Shown here piece by piece: positions 1 through 8,419 of a DNA stretch of 39,473 bases. The position numbers and the translations under genes are program-made. The DNA comes from JALOAT01 sp041687015 (lineage in GTDB: Bacteria > Pseudomonadota > Gammaproteobacteria > Thiohalomonadales > Thiohalomonadaceae): the NCBI GenBank assembly GCA_041687015.1, contig JAWLCT010000031.1, positions 1 to 39,473 on the forward strand, written 5' to 3'. Numbering within the stretch: the stretch's first letter is position 1; each line of letters starts with the position of its first letter. Below the pieces are notes generated by a model that was not told the DNA's origin, searched no databases, and saw only the letters and a list, made by a program, of their open reading frames with translations.

Positions 1-4
1 CGCA

Positions 5-2263
5 TCAACGGGGCGTGCGTGCCGCCGCCTCGATGATTTGGCCGTAACTGATGCCGCCGTCATTTCCGGGTATGCGCCCGGGCAGATGGCAGATGAAACC
101 GGCGCCGCTGAGCGATGCATGGGCCAGCTCGCCGAGGCGGCGGTTCTGGAACACACCGCCGGTGAGGCCCACGTCGGTGAAGGACGTTTGGGCGGCGACG
201 GTGCGGGCCACGTGCTGGATGGCCTCGGCCAGACTCGCGTGGAAGATCGCGGAGCGCTCCGGCAAGGGGCGTGCTGCGTCGCGCAGCATGGGAACGAGCG
301 GCGCCCAGTCGATTTCGAGCAGACCCTCCGAGGGCGTCACCGGCAGAGGCAGCGCAGGGGCATGCTTTGCCGCCGCCGCTTCCAGCAGCATGGGGCCCTG
401 GCCTTCGAAGCTGGCGGTGTGCAGCACACCGGTCAACGCTGCCGCGGCGTCGAACAGGCGGCCCACGGCGGTGGTGAGCGGGCTTTGATGCCCGCGAGCC
501 CAGGCGTCGTGGAGCAGCGCAGTCACGTGGTCGGGCGGTTCGTAGTCCAGGCCCAGCTCCCAGCAAACGCCCGCCGCGCTGCGCCACGGTTCCCGGCCTG
601 CGCGTTCACCGCCGGGTAGCCGGAACGGGCGCAGCCGGGCCACGCGCCGCCAGCGTCCGGGCGCGCCCAGCAGGGCCTCGCCGCCCCACAGGGTGCCGTC
701 CTCACCCAGACCCACCCCGTCCCAGGCGAACACCAGCCAGTCGCCCGTGCCGTCGTGTTCGCCGTACAGGGCGGAGGCGTGGGCATGGTGGTGAAACACG
801 GACGTGATGGGGAGGTCCCGGGTGCGTGCCCAGCGGGTGCTGGCGTAATGCGGATGGGCATCGCACACCAGGCGCGCGGCGCGCACGCCGTAGAAGGTCT
901 GCAGGTCCTCGACGACCCGCGCGAACACCTCGCGCGCCCGCGGTGCGTCCAAATCCCCGATGTGGGGCGAAACGATGGCGCGATCGCCAACGGCCAGCGC
1001 GACGGTGTTTTTGGTGTGCCCGCCCAGTGCAATGATCGGTTCGGGGACGGCGCAGGGCAGTTTCAATTCGCTCGGTGCCAACCCGCGGCCCACACGCACG
1101 GGCCGTGGCTTGCCTGCGATGAAGCGGAACACGGAGTCGTCGGCGGGGCGCAGAATGGGACGGTTGTGATGCAGAAAGGCATCGGCGATGTGCGCCAGGC
1201 GTGTGGCGGCCGACACCTCGTCGGTGAGCACGGGTTCGCCACCCAGATTGCCGGAGGTGGCCACGAGCGGTGCGTCGAAGGCATCGAGCAGCAAATGATG
1301 CAGGGGCGAGTAGGGCAGCATGGCGCCTACCTCGTCCAGCCCCGGTGCCACGTTGTCGGCCAGGGTGCTCCGGGGGCTTTTGGTGCACAACACGATGGGG
1401 CGTTCCGGCGCCAAAACGAGTGCGGCCTGCTCCGGCGTGGGAGAAAGATCGGCACGCAGCGCGGTGAGGCCATCCTCGCCCGTCTGCGGGAACATCACCG
1501 CGAGCGGCTTGTGCGGGCGGGGTTTGCGCAGGCGCAGGCGCGCGATGGTCGCCGCGTCCCGTGCGTCGCACAGCAGGTGATAGCCGCCCACGCCCTTCAC
1601 GGCCACGATGGCGCCGGCACGCAGCGCGGCCACAGCGGCGTCCAGGGCCGCGTCGGCATCGGCGCTGGCGTTGCCCTGCACGAAATGCAGTTGCGGCCCG
1701 CACACCGGACAGGCGAGCGGCTGGGCATGGAAGCGCCGGTCCAGCGGGTTTTCGTATTCGCTGCGGCATGCGGGGCAAAGCGGGAAAGCATCCATGGCCG
1801 TGTTGGGACGGTCATAGGGAAGGCGGCGGATGAGGGTGTAGCGGGGACCGCACTGAGTGCAGTTGATGAAGGGATAGCGATGGCGCCGTGCCGCGGGGTC
1901 GCGCATTTCCGCCAGGCAGTCATCACAGGTGAACAGGTCTGGCGGCACGCTGGCGTGCGCCGAACGCTCACCGGTACTTTGCAGAATCACGAAGGCATCG
2001 TGGTTTTCGCGCGCAACGGTTTCGCTGTGAACCAGACGCGGGCGGGCGAGAGGGGGGGCGCCGGCGAGTAGCCCATGCACGAAGGCATCCAGCCGCTCGG
2101 GCGGACCCTCCACCCGGATTTCCACCGCGCCGTCACGGTTGCGCACCCAGCCCGTCAGTTGGGCCGCCCTGGCGATGCGGTAGACGAAGGGGCGGAAACC
2201 CACGCCCTGCACCCGCCCTTCCAGGCGCAGCAGGCGTGCTTGGGTGTGTGCCATGGTGTCCAT
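5..2263 (-). CDS. hypF: Carbamoyltransferase HypF, [NiFe] hydrogenase maturation
   Basis: HypF uses carbamoyl phosphate and ATP to make the thiocarbamate on HypE that becomes the CN ligand of the NiFe centre. All expected domains are visible in 752 residues: an N-terminal acylphosphatase domain (VQGVGFRPFVYR at 18-29), two zinc-finger pairs (C113/C116 with C135/C138, and C163/C166 with C185/C188), a YrdC-like domain around 205-385, and a C-terminal Kae1-like domain with an HHHAHA motif and GLTGGVFQNRR near the end. Full length is usual for the family, and the stop lies at positions 5-7, so the gene is complete. A second ATG three codons in is an equally possible start. It follows the thioredoxin gene on the same strand after 91 bp. 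Its partner hypE is not in the window and may lie just to the left. Confidence 0.97.
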   Translation of the reverse strand: MDTMAHTQARLLRLEGRVQGVGFRPFVYRIARAAQLTGWVRNRDGAVEIRVEGPPERLDAFVHGLLAGAPPLARPRLVHSETVARENHDAFVILQSTGERSAHASVPPDLFTCDDCLAEMRDPAARRHRYPFINCTQCGPRYTLIRRLPYDRPNTAMDAFPLCPACRSEYENPLDRRFHAQPLACPVCGPQLHFVQGNASADADAALDAAVAALRAGAIVAVKGVGGYHLLCDARDAATIARLRLRKPRPHKPLAVMFPQTGEDGLTALRADLSPTPEQAALVLAPERPIVLCTKSPRSTLADNVAPGLDEVGAMLPYSPLHHLLLDAFDAPLVATSGNLGGEPVLTDEVSAATRLAHIADAFLHHNRPILRPADDSVFRFIAGKPRPVRVGRGLAPSELKLPCAVPEPIIALGGHTKNTVALAVGDRAIVSPHIGDLDAPRAREVFARVVEDLQTFYGVRAARLVCDAHPHYASTRWARTRDLPITSVFHHHAHASALYGEHDGTGDWLVFAWDGVGLGEDGTLWGGEALLGAPGRWRRVARLRPFRLPGGERAGREPWRSAAGVCWELGLDYEPPDHVTALLHDAWARGHQSPLTTAVGRLFDAAAALTGVLHTASFEGQGPMLLEAAAAKHAPALPLPVTPSEGLLEIDWAPLVPMLRDAARPLPERSAIFHASLAEAIQHVARTVAAQTSFTDVGLTGGVFQNRRLGELAHASLSGAGFICHLPGRIPGNDGGISYGQIIEAAARTPR

Positions 2264-2354
2264 CGGGCCACCTTAGCAAAAGCGGTAAGCGTTCATGGCG
2301 ACGGATGTTATCGCACGCGAGGTGACGACATCCGGGCCAGGCAGGTAGGTGTAC

Positions 2355-2699
2355 TCAGGCTGGAACGTGCTGATCGATGAACTCGCGCACAAACGGGGCC
2401 GGCTTGCTGCCGGAGAAACGGCCCACTTCCTCACCGTCGATGAACATGATCACGGTGGGAAAGCCGCGCAGGCCGTAGTGGCCGCAAAGCTTCATGTTTT
2501 CGTCGGCATCGACCTTGGCCAGACGCACACTGCCCGCGTACTCTTCGATGACGCGATGGAGAATGGGCCCGAGTGAAAGACAGGGACCACACCAATCGGC
2601 CCAGAAGTCCACGAGTACAGGCACATCGTGGGAGGCTTCCAGGACCGTCTGGTCGAAATCTTCCACGGTGGCATCGAAAATGAGCGCGTTATCTTTCAT
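2355..2699 (-). CDS. Thioredoxin-like protein with WCGPC active site
   Basis: A 113-residue single-domain thioredoxin. The redox motif WCGPC is at 36-40 (C37, C40), and the cis-proline is P81 in GFPT. An additional cysteine, C72, lies before it. The sequence around KVDADEN resembles the thioredoxin domain of CnoX/YbbN-type proteins, but without the TPR tail. The frame is open for 19 more codons upstream. The ATG at 2699 is preferred because it gives the normal thioredoxin N-terminus. It lies upstream of hypF on the same strand and could be cotranscribed with it. The hydrogenase chaperones HyaE/HupG are thioredoxin folds without the cysteines, so this gene is not one of those; a role in hydrogenase maturation would be inference from position only. 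Confidence 0.9.
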   Translation of the reverse strand: MKDNALIFDATVEDFDQTVLEASHDVPVLVDFWADWCGPCLSLGPILHRVIEEYAGSVRLAKVDADENMKLCGHYGLRGFPTVIMFIDGEEVGRFSGSKPAPFVREFIDQHVPA

Positions 2700-2712
2700 G
2701 GAACAGCTGTCG

Positions 2713-2728
2713 TTGAATGGCCGTTCAA
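2713..2728. promoter_or_regulatory. Inverted repeat just upstream of the thioredoxin start
   Basis: Arms TTGAA and TTCAA surround a GGCC-centred core (TTGAATGGCCGTTCAA), a near-perfect 16-bp palindrome with one mismatched pair. It sits 14-29 bp in front of the thioredoxin ATG, in the divergent interval shared with nfi. It may be an operator or a 5' UTR hairpin. No regulator can be named from sequence. Confidence 0.3.
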
Positions 2729-2891
2729 TTCTGGTTCGCTGTCGACCGGGGTGCAATTACCCTGATGGGCTAGTGTGCTGTTTCACATTTCGCGGGTTCA
2801 GAGCCCCCCAAAGGCGCCGATGCAGCGTTGCACTCCTTGACGAGGGCTCGCACTGCCTGCAGGTGGTCGGCGCATCGGCAATGGCTGACTG

Positions 2892-3560
2892 ATGCCCTTG
2901 CATCCGGTCTTCTCCCACCCCTGGACACTGACCCCACGCGAGGCCATGGACCTGCAGCGCACGCTGGCGCCACGCGTGATCGCCGAAGATCGGCTGGGCG
3001 ACGTGCGCCGCGTTGCCGGTGTGGACGTGGGCTACGAGGCGGGCGGGCAGGTGACCCGGGCGGCGGTCGCGGTGCTGGATTTTCCGGGGCTGGGCCTGCG
3101 CGAGCAGGCGGTGGCGCGGGTGCCCACAAGGTTTCCCTACGTCCCCGGGCTGCTGTCGTTTCGCGAAATCCCCGCGGTGCTGGAGGCCTTTGCTTCCTTG
3201 CAGAGCAGGCCGGACCTGATCCTGTGCGACGGTCAGGGCTACGCCCACCCGCGCCGTTTTGGCCTTGCCTGCCATATGGGGGTGCTGCTGGACGTGCCCA
3301 CCATCGGCGCGGCCAAGTCGCGCCTGATCGGCGGGCACAGTGAGCCGCCCCTGGCGCGCGGCGGCTGGGTGCCGCTCACCGACGATGGCGAGGTGATCGG
3401 CGCGGTACTCCGCACCCGGGCGCGTACCCGGCCGCTGTACATCTCCATCGGCCACCGCATCAGCCTGGAAACCGCCATTCGTTGGACCCTCGCCTGCAGC
3501 CCCCGCTACCGGCTCCCCGAAACCACGCGCGCGGCGCATCGGTTGGCGTCGGGGGATTGA
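2892..3560 (+). CDS. nfi: Endonuclease V (deoxyinosine-specific)
   Basis: Endonuclease V nicks DNA near deoxyinosine formed by adenine deamination. The 222-residue protein has the family's metal-binding acidic residues in their usual motifs: D45 in AGVDVGYE, E92 in PYVPGLLSFRE, and D113 in LCDGQGYAHPRRFGLACH. Length is typical. The start has only a weak ribosome site, but the N-terminus matches family length. It is the only plus-strand gene inside the minus-strand hyp block, and separates hypD from the thioredoxin-hypF pair. It has no known link to hydrogenase and probably marks a rearrangement of the hyp locus. Confidence 0.95.
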   Translation: MPLHPVFSHPWTLTPREAMDLQRTLAPRVIAEDRLGDVRRVAGVDVGYEAGGQVTRAAVAVLDFPGLGLREQAVARVPTRFPYVPGLLSFREIPAVLEAFASLQSRPDLILCDGQGYAHPRRFGLACHMGVLLDVPTIGAAKSRLIGGHSEPPLARGGWVPLTDDGEVIGAVLRTRARTRPLYISIGHRISLETAIRWTLACSPRYRLPETTRAAHRLASGD

Positions 3561-3621
3561 ACGGGGTGAACGCGGAGATCGCGGAGCAGATAAGAAACGC
3601 CGTGTTCCCTTCGGCCAGATT

Positions 3622-4722
3622 TTACGCGGTGCGTTGCGCCCGTACGCCGCCGGCCCACCAGATGCGGCAGGCGCCTTCGTCGGAAACCATGCAGGGGCCG
3701 ACGGGTTGGCGCGGGGTGCAGGCGGTGCCGTAGAGCTTGCAGGCGTTGGGGGGGATTTTGCCCAGCACCACGCGGGCGCAGTCACAGCCCGGGGGCATGG
3801 CGCCGGCGCGGCGGCGGTTTTCTGCGGCGTAATCGGGGAAGTGGTTGCGGGCGTCGTGGCCGGCATACGCGTCGGTGAGGGCAAAGCCGGAACGCGGGAT
3901 GACGCCGATGCCGCGCCAGTTGGCGTCCACCACGCGCAGCGTCGTGTCCATCAACGCGCGCGCGCCCGGATTGCCGCCGGGCCGCGCCACGTTGACATAG
4001 CAGTTATCCAGGAAGCGCCGTCCATCAATGAGCTGGCGCAGCACCGAATAGGTCGCAGCAAGCAGGCTTTCGGGGCTGAATCCGGCCACCGCGGCGGGCA
4101 GGCCGTGGCGCTCCACCACGAACGTCCATTCCTCGGGGCCCATCACTGTCGATACATGGCCCGGTGCCACCAATGCGTCGAAACCCGGGGCATCACTCTC
4201 CAGCAGCATGGCCACCGCCGGCCAGGTGAGTCGCGCGGAAAGCAGGATCTGCAGATTGGCGGGCGCCCCTTCGGCGAGCAGCGCGGCGACCGGTGCGGTG
4301 GTGGTCTCGAAGCCGGCGGCAAAGAACACCACGGTACGCGTCGGATCGGCGCGGGCGATGGCCGCCGCTTCCATGGGCGAAGCGATAGGGCGCACGTCGG
4401 CGCCGGCGGCGCGGGCCTGTTCCAGGGAACGCACCTCGCCCTTGGGCAGGTTTACCGGCACACGCAGCATGTCGCCGAAGGCCACCAGGGTGACGGGGTG
4501 ATCAAGCGCGATGCGAATGGCGGCGTAGATGTCCTCTTCCGGACACACACACACCGGGCAGCCGGGACCGGGGATGAGTTCGATGGCTTTGGGCAACGCA
4601 CTGCGCAGACCGGCCAGGGTGATGGAGCGCTCGTGCCCGCCGCACACGTTCATGATGCGCACCCTCTCCGGCAAGGGCAGGGCGCGGATTTTCTCCAGCC
4701 AGTCGCGGGCGCTCAGGGCCAT
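3622..4722 (-). CDS. hypD: [NiFe] hydrogenase maturation scaffold HypD
   Basis: HypD with HypC carries the Fe(CN)2CO unit. The 366-residue product shows C27 in MNVCGGHE and C55/C58 in GPGCPVCVC, which correspond to the conserved cysteines used for Fe and disulfide chemistry, and a C-terminal [4Fe-4S] cysteine set in the segment from GCDCARVV to GACRIWW. The frame runs open upstream to 4959 inside hypB, but the ATG at 4722 gives the family N-terminus and lies 4 bp after the hypB stop, as expected for an operon. The hypC-A-B-D order is a common one. Confidence 0.96.
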   Translation of the reverse strand: MALSARDWLEKIRALPLPERVRIMNVCGGHERSITLAGLRSALPKAIELIPGPGCPVCVCPEEDIYAAIRIALDHPVTLVAFGDMLRVPVNLPKGEVRSLEQARAAGADVRPIASPMEAAAIARADPTRTVVFFAAGFETTTAPVAALLAEGAPANLQILLSARLTWPAVAMLLESDAPGFDALVAPGHVSTVMGPEEWTFVVERHGLPAAVAGFSPESLLAATYSVLRQLIDGRRFLDNCYVNVARPGGNPGARALMDTTLRVVDANWRGIGVIPRSGFALTDAYAGHDARNHFPDYAAENRRRAGAMPPGCDCARVVLGKIPPNACKLYGTACTPRQPVGPCMVSDEGACRIWWAGGVRAQRTA

Positions 4723-4726
4723 GGAT

Positions 4727-5563
4727 TCACTTCGCCTTGTGGGCGGGGAGGTGGCTATGAGTATGGCCGTGCAGCAGCAGGCCTTCCGGCTGAATGGCCG
4801 GGCGCACGAAACGTTTCTGGCGACGGGCCTGCACCTCATCGCGCAGCCAGGCCAGCCACCCGTCCAGGCCTTCGCCGGTTTTGGCCGACAGCCGCAATAC
4901 CGGGGCGGGGTTGGCCAGCGCCCGCACGCAAGCCTCGGCCCGTTCGGGTTTGAAGTCATCCAGGTGAGGCAGCAGGTCGGCCTTGGTGATGAGCACCCGA
5001 TCGGCGCCGCGGAAGATGACGGGGTACTTGGCGGGCTTGTCGTCGCCCTCCGTGACGGACAGCAGGGTCACGTTGCGATGATGGCCCAGGTCGAAGCTGG
5101 CCGGGCACACCAGGTTGCCCACGTTCTCGATGAACAGCAGGTCGATGCCGTCCAGTGACAGGGCGTGCAAGGCATCGTGCACCAGGTGTGCGTCGAGATG
5201 ACAGGCTGAGCCGGTGGTGATCTGTATCGCCGGCACGCCTTTGGCGCGAATGCGCGAGGCGTCGTTTTCCGTTTCCAGATCCCCTTCGATGACGGCGATA
5301 CCGAATTCGCCTTTGAGCGCCTCGATGGTGGCTTCCAGCAACAGGGTTTTGCCGGAGCCCGGCGAGGACATGAGGTTGATGGCAAGCACGCCGTGCGCAT
5401 CGAAGTGGGCACGGTTGTGCGCGGCCTGACGGTCGTTGGCGGAAAGCAGGTTTTGCAGCACGTCGACCGCGGCGCGGCCATCAGCGGTCTTTGCCAGGGC
5501 GCCGTCGTCGCGCAGCAGGTGTTCGTTGCCGGAAGTGATGTTACAGCCGCAGGTATCACACAC
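4727..5563 (-). CDS. hypB: Nickel GTPase HypB
   Basis: HypB is the GTPase that, with HypA, inserts nickel into the hydrogenase large subunit precursor. The 278-residue protein begins with MCDTCGC, the N-terminal high-affinity metal motif (C2, C5, C7). It has a P-loop SSPGSGKT at 66-73 and the G-domain metal site C121/H122 with C153 in NVGNLVCP. The tail from about 265 holds five histidines (HGHTHSH, then PAHKAK), a small C-terminal histidine-rich patch that may add nickel binding. It is followed by hypD after 4 bp and preceded by hypA after 28 bp. Confidence 0.97.
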   Translation of the reverse strand: MCDTCGCNITSGNEHLLRDDGALAKTADGRAAVDVLQNLLSANDRQAAHNRAHFDAHGVLAINLMSSPGSGKTLLLEATIEALKGEFGIAVIEGDLETENDASRIRAKGVPAIQITTGSACHLDAHLVHDALHALSLDGIDLLFIENVGNLVCPASFDLGHHRNVTLLSVTEGDDKPAKYPVIFRGADRVLITKADLLPHLDDFKPERAEACVRALANPAPVLRLSAKTGEGLDGWLAWLRDEVQARRQKRFVRPAIQPEGLLLHGHTHSHLPAHKAK

Positions 5564-5591
5564 GGTGGTGTCCCTTCCCTTCAGCGATGGT

Positions 5592-5960
5592 TCAGTGATG
5601 GGTGGCCAGTTGCGGCGTGCCGGAAAGCTGCACGGAAACCAGCAGCAACTCGTCGCCGCTCACCAGCTGGGTACGAAAATCCCCGCAACTTCCGCACACC
5701 AGGCGGTTGGCCGTGGTTTCGGTCTGAGCGCCGCAGGTGAGGCAGCGCACTTTTACGTTTTCCATTTCGATCACCAGCTCGGCGCCTTCCGCGACGGTCC
5801 CGGCACTGGCGAAGGGGAAGGCGTCGGCCAGCAGGCTGGGCTCCACGCCCGAAAGCGGGCCAACGCGCAATACCACCTGTTCGACGCGTTCGGCGCGATG
5901 TTCCCGGGCGATTTCCAGCACCTGGCGCATCAGCCCCTGGCACACGGAAAGTTCATGCAT
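5592..5960 (-). CDS. hypA: Hydrogenase nickel incorporation protein HypA
   Basis: HypA is the nickel metallochaperone partner of HypB. The 122-residue protein starts MHELSVCQ, with the Ni ligand H2 and the adjacent E3 in place. The structural zinc site is C73/C76 with C89/C92 (CLTCG and CGSCG). The longer frame upstream of 5960 is rejected because HypA needs its N-terminal MHE. The start overlaps the last 8 bases of hypC, so the two genes are probably translationally coupled. Confidence 0.97.
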   Translation of the reverse strand: MHELSVCQGLMRQVLEIAREHRAERVEQVVLRVGPLSGVEPSLLADAFPFASAGTVAEGAELVIEMENVKVRCLTCGAQTETTANRLVCGSCGDFRTQLVSGDELLLVSVQLSGTPQLATHH

Positions 5961-6189
5961 GGCCAGGGTCCGCCGCGAGCATTTCGTCGAGCAGTTCCCA
6001 GGTGGTGCGGGCGTCCTCGGGGGCGATTTTCTGGATGGCGTAGCCCACATGCACCATAACGTAATCGCCTACGGCGACCGGGTCGCCTTGCAACATGAAC
6101 AGGTTGACTTCGCGCTCCACGCCTTTGGCGTTGCACCGGGCGATGAAGCCGTCAATCTCGATCACCTGCATGGGGATGCCGAGGCACAT
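5953..6189 (-). CDS. hypC: Hydrogenase maturation chaperone HypC
   Basis: A 78-residue HypC/HybG-family protein. The essential N-terminal cysteine is C2 in MCLGIP, and H47 in VMVHVGYA is the other conserved residue. HypC binds HypD to form the Fe(CN)2CO scaffold and then the large-subunit precursor. It is the first gene of the minus-strand hypC-A-B-D operon. An AAAGGA ribosome site precedes the ATG, and a candidate promoter lies just upstream. Only one hypC is seen although two hydrogenases need maturation, so it may serve both. Confidence 0.97.
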   Translation of the reverse strand: MCLGIPMQVIEIDGFIARCNAKGVEREVNLFMLQGDPVAVGDYVMVHVGYAIQKIAPEDARTTWELLDEMLAADPGHA

Positions 6190-6234
6190 GTTGCGTCCTT
6201 TGCTGCGACGGGCGGGGCGGAATCGTTGAGGGGC

Positions 6235-6263
6235 ATACTAAGCCATCCTCAATCCACCCTCAA
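6235..6263 (-). promoter_or_regulatory. Candidate sigma-70 promoter of the hypC operon
   Basis: On the minus strand a TTGAGG box (6258-6263) is followed after exactly 17 bp by TAGTAT (6235-6240), which leaves about 40 nt of leader to hypC. Each box matches four of six consensus bases. The two 11-bp direct repeats at 6243-6264 overlie this promoter. Confidence 0.4.
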
Positions 6264-6264
6264 T
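6243..6264. repeat. Tandem 11-bp direct repeat in the hypC/hynD divergent region
   Basis: CCATCCTCAAT is followed immediately by CCACCCTCAAT, two 11-mers that differ at one base. On the minus strand they read ATTGAGGRTGG twice and cover the -35 box and most of the spacer of the proposed hypC promoter. One helical turn spacing suits a cooperative regulator, so this is a candidate operator. Confidence 0.5.
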
Positions 6265-6380
6265 GTGTCTTTCCTTGCGCATACCATCATCACCTCTCAC
6301 TTATTTCAAAGCATTCAACTATTGCGAACACCCCCGGATTGGGTTTAGGTTGGGTCCAGCTTCGTGCCTGAAAGGCTGTC

Positions 6381-6857
6381 ATGAAGACGCTGGTCCTGGG
6401 TATTGGCAATGACCTTCTCGCGGATGAAGGCATCGGTGTCCATGCAGTGCGCGGTCTCCTCGAGGAGACCGGCGGACTCGATGACGTGGCGTTCGTCGAT
6501 GGCGGTACCCTCAGTTTCACCTTAGCCGGTCCCATCGCGGATGCCGATGCACTGATTGTCATCGACGCCGCGCAACTGGACGCGGAGCCCGGCAGCGTAC
6601 GCCTGTTTGCCGGGGCTGAAATGGATCATTTCCTCCAGCACGGCAAACGTCGCAGTGTCCACGAGGTCGGTTTGCTCGACCTGCTCACCATCGCCCGTCT
6701 CACCGACTCGCTGCCGGCGCAGCGCGCCCTCATCGGGGTGCAGCCCAGCCGGGTCGATTGGGGCGACACGCCCACGGAGCCGGTCGCCCGCGCCCTGCCG
6801 CGTGTCCGCGAACTCACCCTGACATTGATAAAGGAATGGAACCATGGGGCTCGATGA
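6381..6857 (+). CDS. hynD: Hydrogenase maturation endopeptidase (HybD/HupD type)
   Basis: This protease removes the C-terminal tail of the NiFe large subunit after nickel insertion. The 158-residue protein has the HybD-type metal/nickel ligands at near-identical positions: E16 in GNDLLADEGIG, D62 in VIDAAQ, and H94 in SVHEVG. It opens the plus-strand group 1 hydrogenase operon and overlaps the next gene by 14 bp, so its likely substrate is HynL, which ends with a cleavable tail after DPCxxCxxH. Confidence 0.95.
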   Translation: MKTLVLGIGNDLLADEGIGVHAVRGLLEETGGLDDVAFVDGGTLSFTLAGPIADADALIVIDAAQLDAEPGSVRLFAGAEMDHFLQHGKRRSVHEVGLLDLLTIARLTDSLPAQRALIGVQPSRVDWGDTPTEPVARALPRVRELTLTLIKEWNHGAR

Positions 6858-7257
6858 CATCGGCGTGCACGTGGTACACGGCGGAGGCAATGGCAACGGC
6901 CGCGCCCTGCTGAACGAAGTCGCCAGGCTGTTGGAGAAACTGCTTCAGACCGGCGAAGGCGGCAGCATCGATCTCGCCGGCATGCCGCTTTCGGGCGAGG
7001 ACTACGACCTGCTCGACGATGTGCTCGGTGAGGGCGAGGTGCATGCCGAAGTGACCGCCCTTGGCGCGACCGAGGTGATCGAGGCGGGGGTGCCCGGCGT
7101 GTGGTGGATCACCCACTACAACGCCGCCGAAGAAGTGATGGCGGAATTCATCGAAGTCGCCTTTTGTCCGGAGATCCTCCAAAGCCCGCCGGAAGACGTG
7201 AAGGAAGGCCTCGAGGCCTTGCGCGCGCGCCTGTTGGAGGAACACCTGAGCGGTTGA
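6844..7257 (+). CDS. HupH/HyaF-like hydrogenase expression/formation protein
   Basis: A 137-residue protein related to the conserved C-terminal region of HyaF/HupH. The supporting pattern is GEGEVHAEV followed by PGVWWITHY and an EFIEVAFCPE segment, which resembles the HupH C-terminal domain in arrangement. These proteins are cytoplasmic accessory factors of membrane-bound uptake hydrogenases, thought to help assembly of the small subunit. It is shorter than HyaF (only the C-terminal region is present). The gene overlaps hynD by 14 bp and lies 72 bp before hynS. Confidence 0.85.
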   Translation: MGLDDIGVHVVHGGGNGNGRALLNEVARLLEKLLQTGEGGSIDLAGMPLSGEDYDLLDDVLGEGEVHAEVTALGATEVIEAGVPGVWWITHYNAAEEVMAEFIEVAFCPEILQSPPEDVKEGLEALRARLLEEHLSG

Positions 7258-7329
7258 GTGGCAAGCGACTGAACCCCCGGCGTGCCGTGAAAATCCCAGA
7301 GCCCCTTCAGTGACGTAGAAGGAATCAAC

Positions 7330-8418
7330 ATGTCCCGCGACGAAAGTCTGCTCGAATTCCTGAAGCAACGCGGCATTACCCGCCGCGGCTTTCTCAAGTT
7401 CTGTGCCGCCACCGCTTCGCTCATGGCCTTGCCGCCGTCCATGGCCCAGGGCGTGGCGGCGGCCCTCGCGCAGGCCAGACGTCCGTCGGTCATCTGGCTG
7501 TCTTTCCAGGAGTGCACGGGCTGCACCGAGGCGCTCACGCGCTCACATGCGCCCAGCATCGAAGACCTGATTTTCGAAGCCATCTCGCTGGACTATCACC
7601 ACACCCTGCAGGCGGCCTCGGGCCAGGGCGCGGAGCGCGCCCGCGAGCAGGCCATGCGGGAATTCCACGGTCGCTACCTGTTGCTGGTGGATGGTTCCAT
7701 TCCGGTCAAAGACGGCGGTGTGTACTCCACCATCGCCGGGATGAGCAATCTCGACATGCTGCGCGAGGCGGCGCAGGGTGCCGCCGCGGTGGTGTCCATC
7801 GGTACCTGCGCGGCTTACGGCGGCCTGCCCCATGCCGCCCCCAATCCCACCGGCGCGGCGGCCGTCGCGGACATCATCACCGACCGGCCCGTCGTCAACA
7901 TCCCCGGTTGCCCACCCATCCCGACGGTGATCACGGGCGTACTCGCCCATTACCTTACCTTCGGCCGCCTACCCGAACTGGATGCGCTGGGACGCCCCAA
8001 GGTGTTCTATGGCGACACCATTCACGACCGTTGTTACCGCCGACCGTTCTACGACCAGGGCAAGTTCGCCCACAGCTTCGACGACGAAGGCGCGCGCAAC
8101 GGCTGGTGTCTGTACGAACTGGGTTGCAAGGGACCGACCACTTACAACGCCTGCGCCACGACCAAATGGAATGCCGGCACCAGCTTCCCCATTCAGTCGG
8201 GGCACGGCTGTATCGGCTGTTCGGAACCGAATTTCTGGGACGCCGGTGGGCTGTACAAGCCGCTCTCCACACCCTACGCCGGGGTCGGTCCGGCGGCGGC
8301 CGGGGCCATTGCCGCCGGCGCGGTAACCGGTGCGGCGATTTCCCTGCACAACCGCCGCAAACGGACCCGGGCGCGTGCCGAGCACCAGCGCGCCACCGTG
8401 AAAGACCTGGAGAAGTGA
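7330..8418 (+). CDS. hynS: [NiFe] hydrogenase small subunit, Tat-exported, membrane-anchored (group 1e-like)
   Basis: The electron-transfer subunit of the uptake hydrogenase, 362 residues. A Tat motif TRRGFLKFC at 17-25 and a hydrophobic stretch show export to the periplasm with its partner HynL. Proximal cluster ligands are C62, C65, C160 and C194. The distal [4Fe-4S] set is H232, C235, C260, C266, and the medial set includes C275, C294 and C297. A C-terminal membrane helix at about 317-338 ends in an Arg-rich cytoplasmic tail. The positions that carry the two extra cysteines of O2-tolerant enzymes are glycines here (G64, G165), so the proximal cluster is the standard type. The neighbours isp1 and isp2 place it in the Isp-linked class. 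Confidence 0.96.
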   Translation: MSRDESLLEFLKQRGITRRGFLKFCAATASLMALPPSMAQGVAAALAQARRPSVIWLSFQECTGCTEALTRSHAPSIEDLIFEAISLDYHHTLQAASGQGAERAREQAMREFHGRYLLLVDGSIPVKDGGVYSTIAGMSNLDMLREAAQGAAAVVSIGTCAAYGGLPHAAPNPTGAAAVADIITDRPVVNIPGCPPIPTVITGVLAHYLTFGRLPELDALGRPKVFYGDTIHDRCYRRPFYDQGKFAHSFDDEGARNGWCLYELGCKGPTTYNACATTKWNAGTSFPIQSGHGCIGCSEPNFWDAGGLYKPLSTPYAGVGPAAAGAIAAGAVTGAAISLHNRRKRTRARAEHQRATVKDLEK

Positions 8419-8419
8419 C

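Noticed and set aside
755..2071. A 438-codon plus-strand frame opposite hypF
   Set aside because: It lies entirely inside hypF in antisense, with Gly/Arg/Gln-rich composition typical of shadow frames in GC-rich DNA, and matches no family.
2355..2699. HyaE/HupG-like hydrogenase chaperone
   Set aside because: HyaE-type proteins lack the active-site cysteines, whereas this one has an intact WCGPC.
7330..8418. Possible O2-tolerant six-cysteine proximal cluster in HynS
   Set aside because: The supernumerary cysteine positions are glycines (G64 in ECTGC, and G165 in CAAYGG), so the standard [4Fe-4S] cluster is expected.
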